64,000 nucleotides of DNA from Carallia brachiata (GCA_021464245.1 JADCRB010000022.1:1-64000), one strand, 5' to 3'. Positions 50,396 through 63,118 are shown, counted from the stretch's first letter. Translations and numbers: made by a program. Notes: generated by a model not told the origin, from the sequence alone.

Positions 50396-52478
50396 TATAT
50401 GAAAAAAAGTTAAGTCGTTTAATCTAAGGCCAATTAAATCGAAGCGGCGTCGCTAGCCCAATACTTTTTCATACCAAGCACATTGAGGGTTTTTTTTTTT
50501 TTTTTATTAGGGAATGGTACAGTAATTAAAATTTAAATTTTTATTTTAGAGATTTTGAGTTTAAATTTAAAAAAAAAGAGAAGTGAGATTTATAAGAGAA
50601 AAAAATTATTTTTATTGTATAATTTATAATTTAATAAATTTTTAAATAGACTAATATATATATATATATATATATGTTGTAGTTTTGTAGACCAGTCTCA
50701 ACAATTGGCCCCTCCCGATAGGGAGATACAATTTGCTGTTCTGTGAGCACGGAAAAGAGACAAAACTGGTTGACCTGAGGTCCGGCGTTGATTGTCTCCT
50801 ACCGCGCTCGTGGTCGGGGTCAATCTTCGCCTTGAACAGGACAGTTGGCTCTCTATTATTTCCAGTTGTCAATATAGAACGTACTTTCTAATTTGACGAG
50901 GCTAAAAACCTTAGGTGGATATAAGCTGGCTGAATTATGCTGGGCAACATAGCTATTTTACACTTGGCTACCTAATTTTATTTTCGAAATTGTTTTTTTC
51001 TAAATATCAGTCGTTGACTATTTGTTCCGTAAATAATTTAGAGAATTTCTAATTTAATTTTTTTAATAAATATAACTTACTAATCATAATTATTTTACAA
51101 TTGGCTATATAAATTCTTTTTTGCTGTTTTTTTTCTCTAAACATTAATCGTTGACTACTCTTTTGTTCTATAAACCATTTAATAAAATTTTAATTTTACT
51201 CTTTTTTTAATGAGTATAATTTATTCATAATTTTATACTAAATTATAAGTGAGATCCACATGAATAAAAGAATAAAAATGTATTTGTATAGTATTAAATT
51301 ATAAATAAATTTTATTTTAAAAAAGTAAAATTAACAAATATAGTAATTTAATATAATTGTCTAGGTTTTAAAAGCCTTGCTTAGTCCGCAGTTGTATAGT
51401 AGTTACCAGAAAACTTTCTAAGAAGTTCTAGCTTGTGACGGATTCCTTTTTTTTTTTTTTTTTTATAAATATTTTTTAATTTTCAGTTAAGAAGTTTCAC
51501 GGCTTCTCAACAATGAATTTTTTTATCTTTTCTGTTGATATTATTGTAATTTTTATATTATATCATATCATTTTGTCTGATACGTCATATATTATTATTA
51601 TAAATTATATATTTTAAATTATCTGTCGTTTATTTTATTTGACAGGTTATGTAATAGTAATTACTTAATAATTATTTAAAATGATAGTCATGTTAAAAAA
51701 AAAACCAATTCTTCAGCAATTTCCTTTTTTTTTTTTTTTCAACGATACAACAAAGAAATTACCGAGGCTGCTGACAGTAGAATTTTAGCAGTAATGGGAT
51801 CGTTGACCGACTCCACATCAGACATGAAATAACCATAAAATTTACTAATTATAAAGTCACGAGGTTTGTTCTAATCTCTGCCCATTGTTCAACTCTCTTT
51901 TAATGTGATTGTGAGTTTGTGACCATTCTTTTATATTTCATATTGGGACGCTGGTGCGGACTTTAAGGCCGAAGTCAAATTTTTTAACCCGATACAAATA
52001 ATAAATATAATTGTTTTTTAATAAAGTATAACTATATTAATAAAATATAAAATTAAAAATTAAAAATAGATAAATATTATTTTATAATTTAAAGTGTAAA
52101 TCTTAATTAATATACACTAAAACTTTTTTCTCCCAATTTTTTTTTCTTAAAAGTAAACATTTTTATTTAAAATATAAAAATACTTATATTTTTTTTAATA
52201 AGCGACTGTACTTTAAAATATGAATACGACGATTCTATTCGACTACCACTATAGAGTCCAAACCTTTTCTCTGCGTAAGAAAGATCAGAAGTGCTCTAAA
52301 AGGTCCCGAAAGAATGGTACTAAAGACAGTAAAAGAGGGACAACAACCAAAACAATTTGAGCAAATAATCTTCGACGGAGGCCAGGAAAATTAGCTTATA
52401 CCCATATGATATTTATGATTTACGAATGAATCTTTGCCTCAACTACTACCAGTAACATCATGGCAGACTAGTAAAAAG
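50396..52478. other. Intergenic region with one G+C-richer island
   Basis: Mostly A/T-rich with poly-T runs. 50690-50880 stands out as less A/T-rich and has a 73-residue minus-strand frame (50872-50651) that matches nothing I know. No gene is supported. Confidence 0.5.
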
Positions 52479-53147
52479 CATAATTTTAAAAACCGGACCG
52501 GTTATTGAACCGGTAAGAAGACTGGGTTAGTAGTTTAGCGGTCCAACCGGAAAATCGGTGGTTGAACCGGCGGGTCAATTCTGATTTGATAAAATAATAA
52601 TTAATACTTATAATTTTTCATTTTTTTATAATAAACAATGAGTATAATCATAAAAAATAGAATATGAGTCTACTTAAATTTAAAATAAAATTAAAATACA
52701 AAATATTTATGATAATTTTCTAATTAAATAAATTAATAAAGTATAAATATCAAAAATAAAATATTATAAAACTATTAATCGAATATTCATATCAAAAATA
52801 AATATTATAGAGTCAATATATAATTCAAAAATATTACATTTTTCATTAATATAAATAAGTATTATTTATTCTCATTTTTAATCCAAAAAAATAAATAAAA
52901 CGACGTCGTTTTGATCAAGATGACATGGTTGCCGGTTCACCGGTCCGACCGGCCGGTTCACCGATTTTGGAGTTACTGGTTTTCCGGTCCGACCGATCGG
53001 TTCACCGGTTTTCCGGTCCGACCGGCCGGTTCACCGGTTTTCGAGCGGTTCCTGTTCCGGTTTTGTCAGTGAATCGGACCGGTCCGACCTCCGGTTCACC
53101 AGTTTTCCGGTCCGACTGGTCGGTCCGGTCCGATTTTTAAAACTATG
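52479..53147. mobile_element. CCGGTT-rich nonautonomous DNA transposon, copy B
   Basis: Near-perfect terminal inverted repeats: left CATAATTTTAAAAACCGG, right reverse complement CATAGTTTTAAAAATCGG, each followed by ACCGG. Flanked by AGTAAAAAG on the left and AGTAAAAG on the right (one extra A). Same CCGGTT/ACCGGT subterminal repeats as copy A. Contains the 16-base palindrome AAAACGACGTCGTTTT at 52897-52912. Confidence 0.85.
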
Positions 53148-53378
53148 AGTAAAAGATCTGGAAACTTTGCCTCCAAAGCTGATCACAGTAGAGTAAGAAA
53201 AGGGGCAGTTCATCCCACAACAAGGTCTGTAGTTAAGAGGTAGTCAAATGACCGGGTCAAATCCCCAAAACCACCCATACTTCTACAAATATTTTTCTCT
53301 GATACAGGAGGGCAATTCTGTCAACCAACACCATGGGGTTTAACTGTCAACACTGAATGCTTTACCTTAATCAATTCC

Positions 53379-53386
53379 TATAAATA
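53379..53386 (+). promoter_or_regulatory. TATA box of the gene at 53486
   Basis: TATAAATA lies 100 bases before the ATG, a normal distance for a plant gene with a short leader. Confidence 0.65.
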
Positions 53387-53485
53387 TCCTGACATCTGCC
53401 TCTCTTCTCATTGCGACCTTTTAAAAGGCCTGAATTATACTTCAATCTTCTCCACCCCAATAGCTCATTTTCTGTTTCCAAGCCA

Positions 53486-54118
53486 ATGGAACCAGTGAAG
53501 CATCAAAACCAACTGACTCAGCACCAACTCAGCATCAATCTCCAATATTCTGTCAAGCTAGTCACCAAGTTTATAGCCTCCACGTTGTTCTTTTCTCTCA
53601 TATTTTCTTGTTCTTCACTACTTCCTTTCTTGTTTAATTATGAGCAGTTCTTTAGCAGCAACACTGTCAAGAACTACGTGTTCCTCCTTTGCAATGGGAT
53701 TCTAGTTCTCATAGTCAAGAATTCTGGCCTCTTCAGCAATTCCCCTGAAGGGTCCAGCTTTAACGGTGATGTCAAGGAAAAGGATGGGAAAAATCCAAAG
53801 AAAGTCGGCCGATCATCATCGGAGATGGAAGAAACAGTAGTTGTAGAAGAGAAAGTTATGAGGGAAGTCGAGGAAATGCAAAAAATGGAAGAAAATTCTT
53901 TGATTAATGTAGAAGAAGAAGAGGATCATGATTCCTTAATTGTACAAGGTGAAGTGGCTGGACAAGGAAATGGGGTTACTCATCCTGATGAAGATAGAGA
54001 AGAAGCACTTGAATTGCCTAGTGCTGAAGAGCTTAATAAGAAATGTGAGAATTTTATAAGACAGATGTATGAACAAATCAAGCTTGAAGCTCAACAACTT
54101 GTTGTTGTTCATTATTAA
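53486..54118 (+). CDS. Single-exon plant protein of unknown function (possibly DUF4408/DUF761-like)
   Basis: Intronless frame of 210 codons from the ATG at 53486, preceded by a TATA box. The protein has two hydrophobic segments in its first half (about residues 30-55, FIASTLFFSLIFSC, and 70-85, NYVFLLCNGILVLIV), then a basic serine-rich stretch, a glutamate-rich probable coiled coil (MREVEEMQKMEE), and a conserved-looking end, ELNKKCENFIRQMYEQIKLE. That tail resembles the C-terminal motif of plant DUF761 proteins, and paired N-terminal membrane segments are typical of DUF4408 partners. Predicted to be a membrane-anchored protein with a cytosolic acidic tail; function unknown. An in-frame extension upstream lacks ATG, so 53486 is taken as start. 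Confidence 0.75.
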   Translation: MEPVKHQNQLTQHQLSINLQYSVKLVTKFIASTLFFSLIFSCSSLLPFLFNYEQFFSSNTVKNYVFLLCNGILVLIVKNSGLFSNSPEGSSFNGDVKEKDGKNPKKVGRSSSEMEETVVVEEKVMREVEEMQKMEENSLINVEEEEDHDSLIVQGEVAGQGNGVTHPDEDREEALELPSAEELNKKCENFIRQMYEQIKLEAQQLVVVHY

Positions 54119-56839
54119 AGAAAAATGGTTGAAAGAAACATGTTAAGACATACTAATTGAGATGTATATGACTTTTGTGTTTGATCTTTTCCTTAATTTT
54201 GGTCCTTCTGACTTTGATTGTGTTCAGAATTCGCCTGCAATTTCAATTTGATAATGGTTTCTGATTGCAAAACGACAGCTTAATTAACTGATCCTCTATT
54301 GATGAAGCAGATCACATCACAGAAATTTAGTTTCTAATCTTAGCTGCCAGATAAAAAGTATGAAGACATCTCATTAATTTGTTTGATATAGTTATCTTCA
54401 GTTACAAACCGACCTTCATAAATTTGAAAGCGAAACACATTTTTTTTTATTTATTTTTTTTGGAACAACAAAAACAAATTCAACATCAGTATATAAGTTA
54501 TCGAATCTATAAATTGAAACTGAAGTAACATCCGTTTGTCCTTATTTAACCACTCCCAAAGGACAAATTTACTACTTAAGCACTGTTGAGTCTAACTGAT
54601 CTTTCTCACGCTCGACCACGATATTAATAAGTCGTGAATTTATAATCACTCATCAATATAAATCCAATTTATTCAAAGGCGAGCAATTGACTATGCGAGA
54701 ACTCAAACTAAAATCATTATAAAAAAATATACCAAATTATTACTAAATTATCGTCTCTAACAATAAAAATCAAACATATTCAAAGTATATAAAAAATCTT
54801 CGGCACATATATTTGCAGGCTCCACCTAAATCACTGTCGTGCTAGATGTGGGGCCATGCGGGCCATTGTTGTCTTCCAATTACAGTCGACTACAAATTTA
54901 AGCAACACAAAAGGACATAAGATGCCAATAGAAAGGCAAATTAGAGATAATGTATCCCAAGAAGATTTCTGAATCCACAGTGTTAGTCCTTTGTCAATTT
55001 TAAAATAGTAAATATCATATAAAATTAAAATAATATGAATTATTTAATAATTAAATTTTAAAAAATAAAAAATAAATTATTTAATATAATTGAATAAATT
55101 GTGTGCCGACGTTTATTTTCTTAACTTGCGACTACATATTGATCTTCTTTTAAAATTTTTTGAAAGTCTATGTACTTTTTTCGCGCATGTGGTAGTTGTC
55201 TTTTTGTTTGTTCCGCAGGTAATATTTTTTTTCCTAGCCTGGCCTGGAAAGAAGCTGCCATGCAATTCCGCACTTGACTTCAGGTCTTTGGATTGAATCG
55301 TTGATCAATGACCAGATGTAAAAAAAAATTAATCAATGACCTAGTCTACTCGTTCACACACCAAAAGTTCTATAAAGATTCAATCTTTTCACATTTTTTT
55401 AAGTAGACTTTGGAAAGTTTGATAGCCACATTCGCGAGGACTAGTATTGTCAGTTGGGTCTTTTAGCCCAGTGCTGTCTGGTAAGAATTTTTGCTTTTCG
55501 ATTCCACGCGGAGCTTTCAGGATTCCATCTTTGGAAGGGTGTGGGGGTGACTTTTCCAAGCTTAGTAGACAACATCCTATGCAAATCTTGGGATTTCATG
55601 ATTTGCCCAATGGATCCTCAAATTTAATGTCATGTCCAAGTATGCTGTATATGTTGACCAATTTTCAATCACACCTCTCGTACAAATTATGCACTGTTGA
55701 AAATGAAAGTCCCACATCGGATGGACATAAAAAGATTGAATGTAATATAAGTTGTGGGTGAATTAGTTATAGTAATTTAAATTATTTTTATAAGTTGAAT
55801 AAAATAAATTTATAAAATAAATTTATCCCAATACTTTTCTCTCCGTAGTTACTTATGCGGTCGTGCCCGAACATTCTTCTACCTATAATAATCTACTCCG
55901 TAATAACCCAACCAACATGCACAATCTCTCTATAATCTGATGTACCATGTAACCAAATTGTTAGGTACAAAGGGACAATCTCCAACCAGACTAAGATATC
56001 CTCATATCGTGGCTTCACTTTAGAGAGAATATTTAAGCGCACAGTGAGACGCCCAACATTCTGGATCCCTCCCTTGCGTATGGAACAAGATTGACACACA
56101 AACCCCCACCGCTAGAAAACATCAGCAAAGCCATATTTCTACTGTTTCAGCACTTTAGTTGCTCCATGATAGGGTTATATCTCTATATTTGGGGCGGCAA
56201 AAAAAAAAAAGGAAAACATAAGTGGTAGACATGAAATTTAATGGGATTTGACTTGCCCCCCAATCTTTGCAACCCCACAATGAGATTTCGCCAACTCCGG
56301 TTAACGACACACGGACAGGATCAGTATGAATTCAATCAAATAGTTGATTGAGCTGCCCATTAAACAGCATCTAATCAATCTGAGGGGTTAATAAAAAGAT
56401 GGCACACTTTTTTGGTACCAAAGGATATCCCATGTCGTTTACCCTTCAAGGCTTTATATCGTTGGCTATTATCTACAATGGGAAAAGTTTGGGGCGGATA
56501 CCGCATGCTGATGAATCGAAAATAATTTTTTTAGGATTTAGAAATTTATAGTACAAAATTTAAGGTTTAAGTTATAGAGTTTAGAGTAACACTCATATAA
56601 ATTTAAATTTAAATTTTTTTAAATAATGATAATAATAATAAAATATTAATTATAGCGTGACTCTCTTTTTCTATATATTTAGTCGTCCCTATATATAATA
56701 TTGGTCATAAAACTGCCATCTTACATCTTCAACATCTTTGCGAACTAGTAATAGCATGGTATCCGTTGAGAAGCTTCTGTTTTCATCTTTGGCAGAGACT
56801 AGAAATGAGTCTAAACATTGTGCAGATTGGAATCAGGAC
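54119..56839. other. Intergenic region left of duplication copy 2
   Basis: No gene recognised. 55440-56110 is less A/T-rich, with frames at 55447-55761 (+, no ATG start) and 56099-55893 (-) of unknown nature; it may be an old repeat. A motif matching the plant snRNA upstream element lies at 55709. Confidence 0.5.
55709..55719 (+). promoter_or_regulatory. Match to the plant snRNA/7SL upstream sequence element
   Basis: GTCCCACATCG fits the consensus RTCCCACATCG exactly. No TATA box at the Pol II or Pol III spacing and no snRNA or 7SL sequence follows, so this is probably a relic or chance match. Confidence 0.3.
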
Positions 56840-57115
56840 TTAACAAGTAAAAAAAAGACCCATTGCCCAGTCGGGGACGTGTCTAAGCATCCCCTTCCTT
56901 AACCGGTCGTAGGTCGGCAACCGTTCGATGGCCGCCCATCGGAGCTCCTCCTCGTCATCCTGGTGCCTCCTGCTCCAGGTAAACACGTCGGCCGGCGCAG
57001 TCCATATCTCCTGGAAGCTGGCGGACGCCCAGCTCCGGTGGCTGACAGACGCAAAGCTCCTCGTCCTGCTGCTGGTCGATCTTGCCAGGTCATCTCTGGC
57101 CAAAGCCACCGCCAT
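56840..57115 (-). pseudogene. Truncated ABCG exon 1 (duplication copy 2)
   Basis: Starts [20 protein letters not shown] and follows the ABCG N-terminus through [14 protein letters not shown], then leaves homology at 56881 and reads into unrelated sequence for a dozen residues before a stop. The frame is open with few changes from the parent, including several synonymous or conservative ones. No other ABCG exons exist to its left. A promoter-plus-exon fragment, not a transporter. Confidence 0.85.
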
Positions 57116-60100
57116 TTGGTGGGGAAGTGGTCAAAACTCAAGAACGATGGTCCCACGCACTTTCTCTGCACTCTCGGACACAATCTCTATTACACTGTCC
57201 TAGGTTTTTGGTCGGCTGCTTGGTAAACGACACTTGCGTCATTATTGTGGGGTCAAATAATAATGATTAGGGGGTCCAAGAACACAAAACCAAGAAAAAC
57301 AAAAAGAAAAAAAAAATTTGTATTCTTTTGTAAATTTAGTACGTTGTTTATGACAGTCCAAGTTTGGAAAGTTATTAGATGTCAGAGGAAAGGAGAGAAT
57401 TGCAGCGTTTTCCCACAAAATGGAGAGGTATAGGAAGTGACGAGGCGGATAAATTTCAAGTAATTTATTTTAAAGGATCGTCCAACCATGCAAATGACAT
57501 TCTACTAGCCGGAGAGGCCAATGTGATCATTGAAAAACGGTTAAATAATCAACAAACCCTAATCTAAAGTTCACACTCACAGCCCCTTTAACAGTGACTA
57601 AAATTGGCGACAGGATTCACATTCAAGGAGTCAACGATAATAAAGGCAGACCAAAAGTTGGTGAGATTCTTTTATCATTAACTTGTTGGTGTTCTTTAGC
57701 TGATTACGAGACAATGTACTTGAGCATGAGGTAAGGTAGAGGTTCAAATTTTCACTTTTTTTAATTTCTCTTTTTTTTGTATATATATGGGTTACCAGTT
57801 TCTTAAAAAAAATTCGTTATCACTACAGTTGCCAATCTGAAAATGTAAATTGGAAGATAATTGTTGCTCAATTAGTCACATTTGCTTGTCAAGAGTGTTA
57901 AAGAGTAAAGACAAAATACTTTAACCTTTTTAATTTTAATTTTATTGTGTCACATGATAATCAAATCTAATGTATATTAGTCCACAAGGGTGAGTTTAGC
58001 ATTAAAGAATTTGACTCTTAATGTACTTAATCTCATGTTTGAATTTTTCTAACTATTGTTGAAATTATTTGTGAATAAGTATTACGTAAATTTTACTATT
58101 AATCTTTTATAATCTATACACACGCTTTAACTCTAAGATAGACACCCTCCTGCCTTAAACTTTTTACAAACCTCAAAAAAAAAAATTAACATGTACACAT
58201 ATGAATACCTCACATAATATGTAGTTTCTATAAATCTCCCTACCTACTAACTTAACATTGTAAGCGGATGTCAATTTCTAAGCTGAAGTCTAATTTTTTG
58301 CTCTTTATTGTTTCGTAAATGGTAATGCTTGATAAAAATTAAAAAAAAAAGGAAATTTTAACTGCTTTTTGGTTAAAAAAGAAAAGAAATAAATATGCCT
58401 GTCATTGACTTTTGTCAAACCGAAAAGGATTTGTCCAATCAACAAACAAAAGCCACTCAAGTCAACACTTCCTTCTGGAAATCTGAAACAGAAAATGAAG
58501 GGCTATGGACGTCTATTTTGTTTACACTTACGACTTACGAGCGTGAACAATTAAAAAAAAAAAGAAAAAGAAAAGAAAAACCGAGAAGATCTGCCGTGGA
58601 GGCAAAATTTAAAGTATATTTTTTTTTGGTCGAAATTAAAATATAATTTTTAAAAGCTACTTAAATTACAACCTAAAATGATTCGAATGTGTCTTAAAAG
58701 AAAGCAAGAGACCAAAATATTGAGTTTGAATCTTCCGTGGGATGTTTAGCTTGGAGGGTACAATTGTCTTTTAATTTGAAAAAACATGAATATGTGTATT
58801 TGGTAAAATATTTATGGTAATTATTGATTATTATTTAAGAGTCTAATCAGTTGTTATTTTAAAAAATAAGTTAGACTTATATTTTGAAATTCTTAGTTGC
58901 TAACATAAATCTTTTAGGCCAAAATAATTTTTTTTTACTTTTAATTTGTAAGACTAACTTTTTCTATATTTTCAATTCTTTAATAAATTAAAGTATTCTA
59001 TCTTATTTGCAGAAAATAATGGTAGTAGTTACTAATAAAAATAAGATAATATATTGATTTTTATGTAAAAAGTCATTAAACATATTTTTCAAAGTTATTC
59101 ATAAAATTATTGTTTTTTTGTCTAAAAAAGTATTGATTGTTTTTTTTATTAAAACTCGTTACAATTTGTTTTTGTGGCAACTGTTGTACATATTAAGCAA
59201 TCAATGTCTGCTAATGTATGGACAATTAAAGCTACCAGATTTTTTTTTTTTACAAGAATGGTGTCAGTGACTATATATAGATATATATATCATTTTGTAA
59301 TTTAAACTGTAAATACCAATCTAACTAAATACCATAATTTCATTTTAGAAATTAGCAATAGTAATCAACAATAATAATAAGCAATCAACAACAACAATCA
59401 AAATCAATAATCAATAATAATAACATTAATAATCAATAAGTAAGCCAAATAGGCTTTACGAGTATACACGAAGTTCAATTATTAATTTTGATCGGTTTTA
59501 TTTGTATAGCCGAAGCGAATATTGCAGGCAATTTGAATCATTTTAAAACCATAGCCCACTAAGGAGACAGCAGAAATTGGACCCCGATAATTGGTTGAGC
59601 GGTCGATTTGATGATTTTAGCTGGTCTGATTCTAACCAGATTGAGCATACAGACACAGAAAAAAAAAGAAAAAAAATGATGAAAGCCATTGTAGCTGAAT
59701 ACACTCCTGTATCAGGGAAATACATTTGTAGAAATATGGGCGGTATTGGGGATTGAACAGGTCACATGACTACCCCTTTACTTTTTGGGGGATGAACTGC
59801 TACTTTTTATAGCTCTGGAGGCACAGTTTCCAGATTTGAGATTTCTTACCAGTATGCCATTAGATTATTAGTGGTTGAGGCAGATGAGTTCCAATTCTTT
59901 CAATTGTTGAAAGACGGGTCTGCATGCTTCCTTTTTTTTCCCTTCCATGCACGGACATGGGGAAATTTGGGAGTCGACTTTGTAGAATAAGTGTCCGACA
60001 CAACAAAATATGTTCATCCAAATTTTTTTAAACAAAAAAGACACACAGCTTGAATATGTTTTGGTCACGTCTCAAATACGTTTAACATATATGAAGGAAA

Positions 60101-60193
60101 TATTTTCCGAAAAAATAAAAAATAAAAATAATGGTGGCTTGTTAGCCTCCTCTCACATGATTGACAAGTCATCCTACATTCTTTAGCTAATCT
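57116..60193. other. Duplicated ABCG upstream region (copy 2)
   Basis: Matches 44196-47500 throughout with many small indels. No gene recognised. Confidence 0.7.
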
Positions 60194-61097
60194 CCTTGTC
60201 GTTAAACTCGGATCAGACCGACCGGACCAACCGGTCGAATCAGTGATCGGTCAGAGATTTTGTCCGGGTTATAGTTTAAAGTCAGCATGAGATCGGATAG
60301 ACCGGTTGAACTGGTCCGTTAATTGGGTTTCTCACTTTTAATAATTAAAAAAAATTCCACTTTACTATGTGAGACTTGGGTTTTGAACCCATGACTTTCA
60401 ATATGAATGGTGAGTCTCACACCACTAGACCAATTTATAAGTTATTATATTTTTTTTTTTACTTATTATTTTCTCAAACTTCTCACATTATACACACTCT
60501 ATCCTATGTAATTAATAAATTAACAATTACTATTTTTCTTTTTTATTAAGAAAATTATTAATTTTATTAATTTTTTACTCTTATCTTGTAACAAATTGTA
60601 AATCATATATTTTAAATTTACAAATGTAAGTATTCTAATATATATATGAGTACTGTTACGTGGACAGGAAGATAAGACGTAGAGTAGACCGAAATTTTTT
60701 TTTTGTGCAACTAGGTGCTTTTTTTGTGCAACGAAACGCTGAATTTGTGCAACGAAAAAATAGGTGAAAAATACTTTCAAATTTTGTTGCACAAATTTGA
60801 CATCTCGTTGCACAAAAAAACTAGTTGGTTACACAAAAAAATTTTCCTGTCTCTTCCGCATCTCTCTCTTCCCGGCCACTTACTTTTTTCCTATATATAT
60901 ATATATATATATGTATATGATAATATTACATTACTTATAAATTTTTATGTATAATGTACATAGATATTTATTTTTTATATATTTAATATTAAATACCGAT
61001 TTTACCGGTTCAATTTTCGGTTAAACCGGTTGAACTAGTTTAACCTTGAACCACTGAACTTTGCGGTTCAATGACTGATCCGGTTTTTATGACATTA
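60194..61097. mobile_element. CCGGTT-rich nonautonomous DNA transposon, copy C
   Basis: Ends CCTTGTCGTTAAACTCGG and, reverse complemented, TAATGTCATAAAAACCGG. Flanks GCTAATCT (60186-60193) and GTTAATCC (61098-61105) form a slightly diverged 8-bp duplication. The paralogous site in copy 1 (about 47512) has a single GTTAATCC, an empty site. The interior matches copy A (tacttattattttctcaaa-type phrases) apart from a nested insertion. Confidence 0.88.
60657..60882. mobile_element. Small insertion nested in transposon copy C
   Basis: Absent from copy A at the same place (between AAATGTAAGTATTCTAATA and GATAATATTACATT). Ends form an imperfect inverted repeat: TACGTGGACAGGAAGA and, reversed, TAAGTGGCCGGGAAGA. 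The inside has at least five TTGTGCAAC-like words, three forward and two or three inverted. Exact ends are obscured by TA repeats. Confidence 0.65.
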
Positions 61098-62129
61098 GTT
61101 AATCCAATAAAAGGATTTGGTGAGAGAGATATTCAACAAGAGTTTTTTTTTTTTTTTCCAATTCTTGTGTATTTGTGTGTATTGTTAGGTTTATTTTTTT
61201 AATTTTAACAAAAAAAATGAAATTTAACTAAAAATTCATATTACACTTATAAATGAATTTGAATATTATGTATTTATTTTTATGAATGCACAATAATACA
61301 TATTAAAAATATTTTATTGAACCGAATCTTTCTCTTTTTAATAGGCAGCGACTTCTCATAAATTTATAAATTAAAAATATTTTATAATTATAGAATTTTA
61401 TTACAATTAGAATTAGGGTTCTATAAATCAATTAATATATATTTAATTGTAATCAAATAATAATTCTATTAATTTATATATTCATACTTCAACTATAATT
61501 AAATTTTTATAACTATAAAATTTTCTAATAAATTAAAATAATAAAAAAATTATTCTCAAATCTTTCTTTTAAGAAAGAAAAAAGATTTAAAAAAATCTCT
61601 CAAATTTATCTATATTTTTTTAGAAAAAGAATTACAATAAAATATCCTCAAAAGACAAGAAAATAAAAGAAACACCACTCCCAAATCTTTCTTTTTTATT
61701 CCTTCAAAGGAAAAAAATCATTTTATTTTCTTAAAAAATGTTTAAAAAAATCCTAAAAATTAATACTTAATATTAAAATATTTTCATTTTTTTTTTAAAT
61801 AAATAAATTAAAAATAAATTTATCAATAAATATAATTAAACTTCTGTATTGTACGTATCTATTACTAGTATATGTGTGTGCACGCGCGCTTGATAGCTTT
61901 CTCTACAAAAAGAAAAGAAAAATGAAAAGCAGCTTAATGGGCTTGATCTAGAAGGGTAATGGGCTAGCCAGGCTTGGGTTTCGAGAGCTTCAGATTATAT
62001 GACGTTTAGTTTCGTCCATGTAATGGGCTTTAGAATCGCTGCCTTTGTTTTGAGGGGGGGGAAAAAATAGACCAAAACAAAAAAGAGTTAACGACTGACT
62101 TATTTCTCGTGAACGTTCACCGCTAAGGA

Positions 62130-63060
62130 AATGGAAATGCTTCCAGCCATGGATCCTTGGATGAACCTGAGACACCGACGTGGAGAAACCTGATTTTTTG
62201 GCACAATAATCAGTATGAGGTCTAGGATTTTTCAGATTAACTTTTCTTTTTTAATTTCTCAGTACAATTGACTATTCACTAAACCAAATTGGAAATTTTC
62301 TGGTAATCAACGGCAAGGAATGGCCTTCATAAATATAACGAAAAACAAAAAAGAAAAGAAAAGAAGAGAAAACTAATCCTGGCTCATCCCCCTGCCGGAT
62401 CAAGGGGGTCGGTCAGTTCCACAAGATTAATACAATCCAATTCCCCTAATTCATCGTGAACAATCACCTGCAAAGATTCCAACTTTATTACTAATTCCAT
62501 TCAAAATTAAATCTTGACGGTTGATATATACACCAATTTTGTAGTTCATAGTTCCCTTTTTTCTAAAAAATTTTTTTTTTACGGGTTACCCTATATAAAG
62601 GGTAAAAAAAAGAAGGGAAAATTGAGTATCAAATTTCAAGCAATGAATTCTCTGACGGTGTTTATCAGGATTTTTTTTCTCATGTACCGAAAAACATGGA
62701 GTTTATTTGGGGTGGTTTTGGAAATGTGAACTGTGGTGTTAAATTTGGGAGTCGTTGGGGGTGTGGGAAAGTTGATCACTCTGATTTGCGGTCTTGTAAT
62801 AATGATCTAGAAATTTACTGGGTCGGTCAGGGGGTGTCACGATGGAGGAGATAGAAAATAATTTGCTTTTGAATTAGGCTCTGGAACATTGTCAATGAAT
62901 TTTTTGTCCGACATAAGGGATTAAAATTGTGGACAGAGGCTGAAGAGGAGCGGAGTTTGCCTTTAGAAAGAGAAGACAGATGGTGGGCGGCGGTTGTGAC
63001 GAAGAAGATGAAGGGACTCCGCCGGTGGTTCGGGTGGCGGTGCCAGCGGCACACTGGCGA
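62130..63060 (-). pseudogene. G6PDH exon 1 / 5'-region relic, copy 2
   Basis: Counterpart of 48572-49450. The minus-strand frame at 62175-61990 begins MSQVHPRIHGWKHFHF, recognisably the G6PDH transit-peptide segment, and then diverges. Confidence 0.75.
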
Positions 63061-63118
63061 TGAATCAATTTCCCTGTTTTTTTTTTTTTTTTTTTGGCAA
63101 AAAAACTGCAATATCACC

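Noticed and set aside
53221..53275. Possible tRNA fragment (AGTTAAGAGGTAG ... GGGTCAAATCCCC)
   Set aside because: No matching acceptor stem or anticodon arm could be built.
55447..55761. 104-codon plus-strand frame
   Set aside because: No ATG at the start and no recognisable domain; kept only as part of the intergenic description.
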